A stretch of DNA of 64,000 nt, from NCBI GenBank assembly GCA_947034885.2, contig OX344758.2:19371067-19435066 (forward strand). Direction: 5' to 3'. The first letter of the stretch is position 1, and each line of letters opens with the position of its first letter. Origin of the DNA: Thuidium tamariscinum (lineage: Eukaryota; Streptophyta; Bryopsida; Hypnales; Thuidiaceae). Of the stretch, positions 60,476 to 64,000 are shown piece after piece. The position numbers and the translations under genes were made by a program. The notes under the pieces were generated by a model. It saw only the letters and a list, made by a program, of their open reading frames with translations, was not told where the DNA came from and searched no databases.

Positions 60476-60800
60476 CTATTATTTATGTTTGGCATTTTTT
60501 GTCACATTTACCCTCCTTTTTTTCTGTAGGCTTGAAGCTGCCAATTTTTTTTTGAGGAAATTGGGCATTTAATTGCCTAAAATAAAAACCCTAATCTAGG
60601 AAGAAATTTTAGCTTAACTAGCTAAAATCCTACATTTTCTTGGACCAACCGGTTGTATGGAGAATATTCCCCTAACTAGGCCTTATGAAAGTGAAAAAGA
60701 TTCTTTTCTTTTTCGTCTAAAATGATCTGGTTTTTTCCTAAAATTTTGAACTTGATTCAGAAATTCTCGATTTCAACCAGCTAACTTGTAACAAAATGCC
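60476..60800. other. AT-rich spacer, nothing recognised
   Basis: No supported gene or element end. Confidence 0.4.
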
Positions 60801-61114
60801 GATAAGGTAGATGGCTCTTAAATTGAGCGGGTTCTAAAAGGGTGCCCTACCTTACATTTACAATATTTATACATATTGTTTTTTCATAGCCTTCAACAGT
60901 GCACTTACAATGTACATTTTAGCTAGGGCACCATTTTAGAGGCCTATGCCCTTTCAACTTCAAAATTTGATAATTAATTACAAAAATCTCAAAAAAATAT
61001 GAAACAACTTGAGTTAAATGTCAATTCTACTTCTCTTTCAAGGAAAATTTCCTGAAAAATATTTCTAAAAGTTTTACCTCCCTGAAATTCTGTTTCAGCC
61101 TTGAGATCAATGTC
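60801..61114 (+). repeat. MITE family C copy broken by the hAT element
   Basis: Left end TAAGGTAGATGGCTCTTAAA near 60804, with a further CTACCTTA at about 60848-60855. The family interior (CAACTTCAAAATTTGATAATTAATTAC, TGAAACAACTTGAGTTAAATGTC) runs to the point where the hAT-like end begins at 61115. Confidence 0.6.
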
Positions 61115-64000
61115 CAGGGAGTACTGGCATTTAGTAGCATTCTAGCCGGATGATTTTGAGATTTTCCGGATGAGATTGTAAAGTTTCGGCAGAGGTTCCG
61201 GATGAATTTTTTCTTTTCCGGAAATGAGCCGGGTAGTCAAAAAAAATTTCGGCTTTTTGTTGTCTATGCTACAAATATTTTGGAAAATTACAGATTACAA
61301 ATACAAGATTCCGGTTTTTTACCGGTTAGGATTATACTCTATAGGAAATTTTTATATAGGAGTACATGAGTACATGACATTGTTTCATAGCATAAAACTT
61401 AAAATCTTAAAGTATTGGAGGAGTGGAGGCTGAAGCAGCTAGACTTCATAAATCAAAATTCCATAACACATAAACACATTAACACCAATACAGTAATACA
61501 CCATTACACCAAGTTCTGAACTTCAGAATTCAGATGTGAGACAGAGAGTCAGACACTCAGACAAGCTTCTTGTGGCCGTTGATGAGCTCAACGCCTCAGC
61601 TGTTGTGGCATCAACGGTTGAGGGTGCGCCGCTGAGGCTCAACCTGTTACCTGTCACTCAAACAGTCACACTGAAACTCACGTTTGAGTCTCTGAGCTTG
61701 AGTGGCTGTCTGGCACCTTTGGATTAGGGTTGGAGACTTGGAGTGCGTTCACTACGTTGGCCGCGGCTCCGCGCGCTTGTGAATGCAATTTTTTTTGAAC
61801 TCAATCATGTCCTGACTCCTGAAGCTGCTCCGCGCCTCTGCTGCGGCGCTGCTGGGTCGCTGCCGTGCTGAATTCGATCTCCGTCTCTCCGAGTCTCCGC
61901 TTCAGAAATCACATCCCTGCTCGATCAGTGCTGAGTGCGGACCTGTAACTTCTCATGCGAGCATTTCATGAGAAACTTGAAACTTGAAAGCTCGCTCAGT
62001 TGCGCCTTCGCCAATCGCCATTCTGATTTGGATTTAGGGTTGAGCGATCGGTTTGGTGATCTGGTCTTCTTTGCAATTTGCAACTTGAATTGCGTTTCAT
62101 GAAACTTGGCAGTCAAGCCGATTGTCCAAACTCCAGACTCAGGAGTCGATCAGCAGCTCAGGATCGGAGTCACGATTCATGAACTCGCGATTTTGCGAAG
62201 CGTGCAATTCCATTTTCAATTGATTTGCGGGAGTGTACACCTGCTTGTGGTCTGCGGACATTGGTGAGGACGATTTGCGGCCATCGCGGGACGGCGGGAG
62301 TGTGCAATCGTCTTCTTTTCAGGTAAGTTCAAATCTGAACTGATTTTTCTTCAACATATTGTTGATTTGGTGTTGGGCTGGGTTCCTGACTTCCTGCTTG
62401 TTCTTTGGAGGGTTTACGGGTTGGGCTGGCTTCCTACTTTTGATTTCCAATTTTTTTTTTCAATGTGCTGTAGTGAGTGTGGTCTCATGAATCATGACTG
62501 TGGTCTTTTGATTTCGATTTCTTGATTCCTGATTTTGATTTCGTGCTTTTGCAATTTGCATGCTGTAGGGCTCGGGGCTTGGGCTAATGGCAAAGTGCCA
62601 GAAGTCCTTGAGGGACCACTACTTCGCGCAGTCAAGAGAAATTGACATTATCGAAATCCTGTCTTCGGGGTCGGAGAACGAATCAACTCATGAAACTGCT
62701 GCTTTGGGGGTAGATCGCCCTCCTCCGACAGATGTAGAGCTAGCTTGCAGTCAATGGAAAGAATACTAGAGCAGCCAATTTCAGTGGCTCTACTTCGATG
62801 CCAACATTGGGAGGGTGTTCTGTAGGGTGTGCAAAGACAAGGGCGGCCGATCTTCATACGCGAGAGATGGTTCCAAGAATTTGAAAGTCAGTGCCTTTCA
62901 AGACCATGGCCGCTCCAACGAACACAAGCGACTTGCGTGGGCTTTGAACAGTGGCGGAAAGGTCATGGAAAAAGCAATTCTTAGCGGCCAGAAAGCTTGT
63001 GATGAAGCTGTAGCCTGCCTGCTGCGAGCTGCGTATTTTCTTGGGAAGAATTCTTTACCCTATGCCAAGTTCCCACCTCTCTGTAAATTGCTTCTGTCTG
63101 TCAAAGCTCCGATAACCTTGTCCATGTACCAGGACGAGAAAGCGTGTGCAGTTTTGATGAAATGTATTTCAGTTGTAATTGAAAAGAAAATCTTGAATCG
63201 TATTCGGAATTCACCCTTCTTTGGTGTGATGGTAGACGAATCCACGGCCATCAACGTCACCGGGCATCTCGTTGTGTTCGCGACGATCATCAAAGAGGGC
63301 CTCCCGGTTACTTTATTTTTGGGTTTATTGCCCATCGAAGGCGGAAAGAAAGATGCCGGTGTTATTTACGAGACCTTGCTTTCCGCGCTGCGTCGTTGGG
63401 GGCTCGATCTCCGCAAGTTCCTGGCATTCGGGAGTGACGGGGCGAGCACCATGACTGGCTCAGCCACTGGAGTCGCCGCGCGGTTGAAGAATCAGGTAAA
63501 TCCTTACTTGCTTTCGGTTCACTGCGTTGCCCATTGCACGAATTTGGTGGCCCTGGATGTGGCCAAGTCCCCTGCATGCAAGGTATTATCAGGTGAGGTC
63601 GATTCCCTCTTAAACTCTGTCGCTTCCTTTTTTCATAAGTCTTCCAAGCGGAAGCATGCTCTCAGCGCTTTGTAGGAGGAGCTATTTGATGCCAGGCGCT
63701 CCATGAAAAGGTACCACAAGATTAGATGGCTCTCTCGGTGGCAGGCGATAAGCACTCTGTGTGATTCTCTAGAGTCTGTCCTTTGCTATTTCCGTAATGT
63801 GAATGATTCCGACTCTCCACAGGCTGCTTCTATTTTTGAAAAGCTCTCTCAGTTTAAGTTCATTTATGTGCTGTTTTTTCTTGCTGATATTCTTAAGTGT
63901 TTGGCAATGTTGTCCAAGATCTTCCAGTGTAAATTTGTTGATGTGAGCTCTGTGGGCAGCATAGTTCGTACAAAGATAGCCCAAATCCAAATGTTGTTTA
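61115..64000 (+). mobile_element. hAT-superfamily transposon, left part
   Basis: Starts with CAGGGAGTACTGGC at 61115, a hAT-type terminus, just after MITE C sequence. CCGGATGA is repeated at 61146, 61166 and 61198, with a related TTCCGGAAATGA at about 61216. These are likely subterminal binding sites. A GC-rich leader with a spliced-type donor (TTTTCAG/GTAAGTTC near 62322) precedes the transposase frame. The right end and the 8 bp target duplication are outside the window, so the left border is inferred. Confidence 0.6.
62587..64000 (+). pseudogene. hAT transposase-like gene (TTF zinc finger, DUF4371), two in-frame TAGs
   Basis: One plus-strand frame runs from ATG 62587 to the right edge, interrupted only by TAG at 62767-62769 and TAG at 63673-63675. 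Order of parts: KSLRDHYFAQ N-terminus; TTF-type zinc finger (FCRVC, then HGRSNEH); DUF4371-type RNase H fold with the acidic motifs GVMVDESTA and AFGSDGASTMTG; and the HKIRWLSRWQAISTLCDSLE block. The C-terminal hAT dimerisation part is beyond the window. The frame is otherwise well kept for about 470 codons. Relatives include ZNF862-like proteins annotated in plants and animals. Both stops would be CAG (Gln) by one C-to-T change. It is probably inactive unless the stops are read through. Confidence 0.85.

Noticed and set aside
62587-63675. TAG reassignment or programmed readthrough in the hAT frame
   Set aside because: The host genes here use TAG as a normal stop (FHA gene, ABCD1, esterase, ML gene). 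Mutation of CAG is simpler.

Overview
The window is nuclear DNA of a land plant, or at least a streptophyte. The genes have many short spliced exons with GT-AG introns (one GC-AG), and every recognised protein matches a plant family by exon order and motifs. Long AT-rich gene-free stretches are filled with small DNA transposons. I cannot assign a species. No rRNA, tRNA, CRISPR or bacterial-type operon was seen.

Layout, left to right. 1-2799 (+): 3' part of a plastid-type FHA-domain gene whose start lies outside the window. 2800-11200: repeats, including 0.9 kb elements flanked by TTAA and several MITE-like families that share TAAGGTA ends. 13331-24185 (+): a complete 26-exon full-size peroxisomal ABC transporter (ABCD1, also called COMATOSE/PXA1; 1364 aa), with a probable spliced leader region from about 11215. 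24186-29800: AT-rich DNA with three more TTAA elements. 30212-34563 (+): 11-exon DUF676 serine esterase/lipase. 34564-42196: repeats, including a CACTA element with a perfect 3 bp target duplication, a TIR element, and a tandem array of about 176 bp units. 42197-45180 (-): 8-exon Sec14-like (CRAL-TRIO) protein. 45046-46686: a mosaic in which a fragment of the neighbouring ML gene lies between two copies of the first Sec14-like exon. 47640-53670: repeats. 53675-56495 (-): 4-exon secreted ML-domain (NPC2/MD-2-like) lipid-binding protein. 56500-61110: foldback, CACTA, TTAA and MITE elements, several nested. 61115-64000 (+): left part of a hAT-type transposon whose transposase frame is broken by two TAG codons.

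Four of the five host genes act on lipids: acyl import into peroxisomes, esterase, phosphoinositide-type transfer, and sterol/lipid recognition. They lie on both strands with separate promoters, so this is a neighbourhood rather than an operon-like unit. Gene models were built by matching reading frame, splice sites and remembered family sequence. Exon lengths were checked for phase, but no transcript evidence was available.
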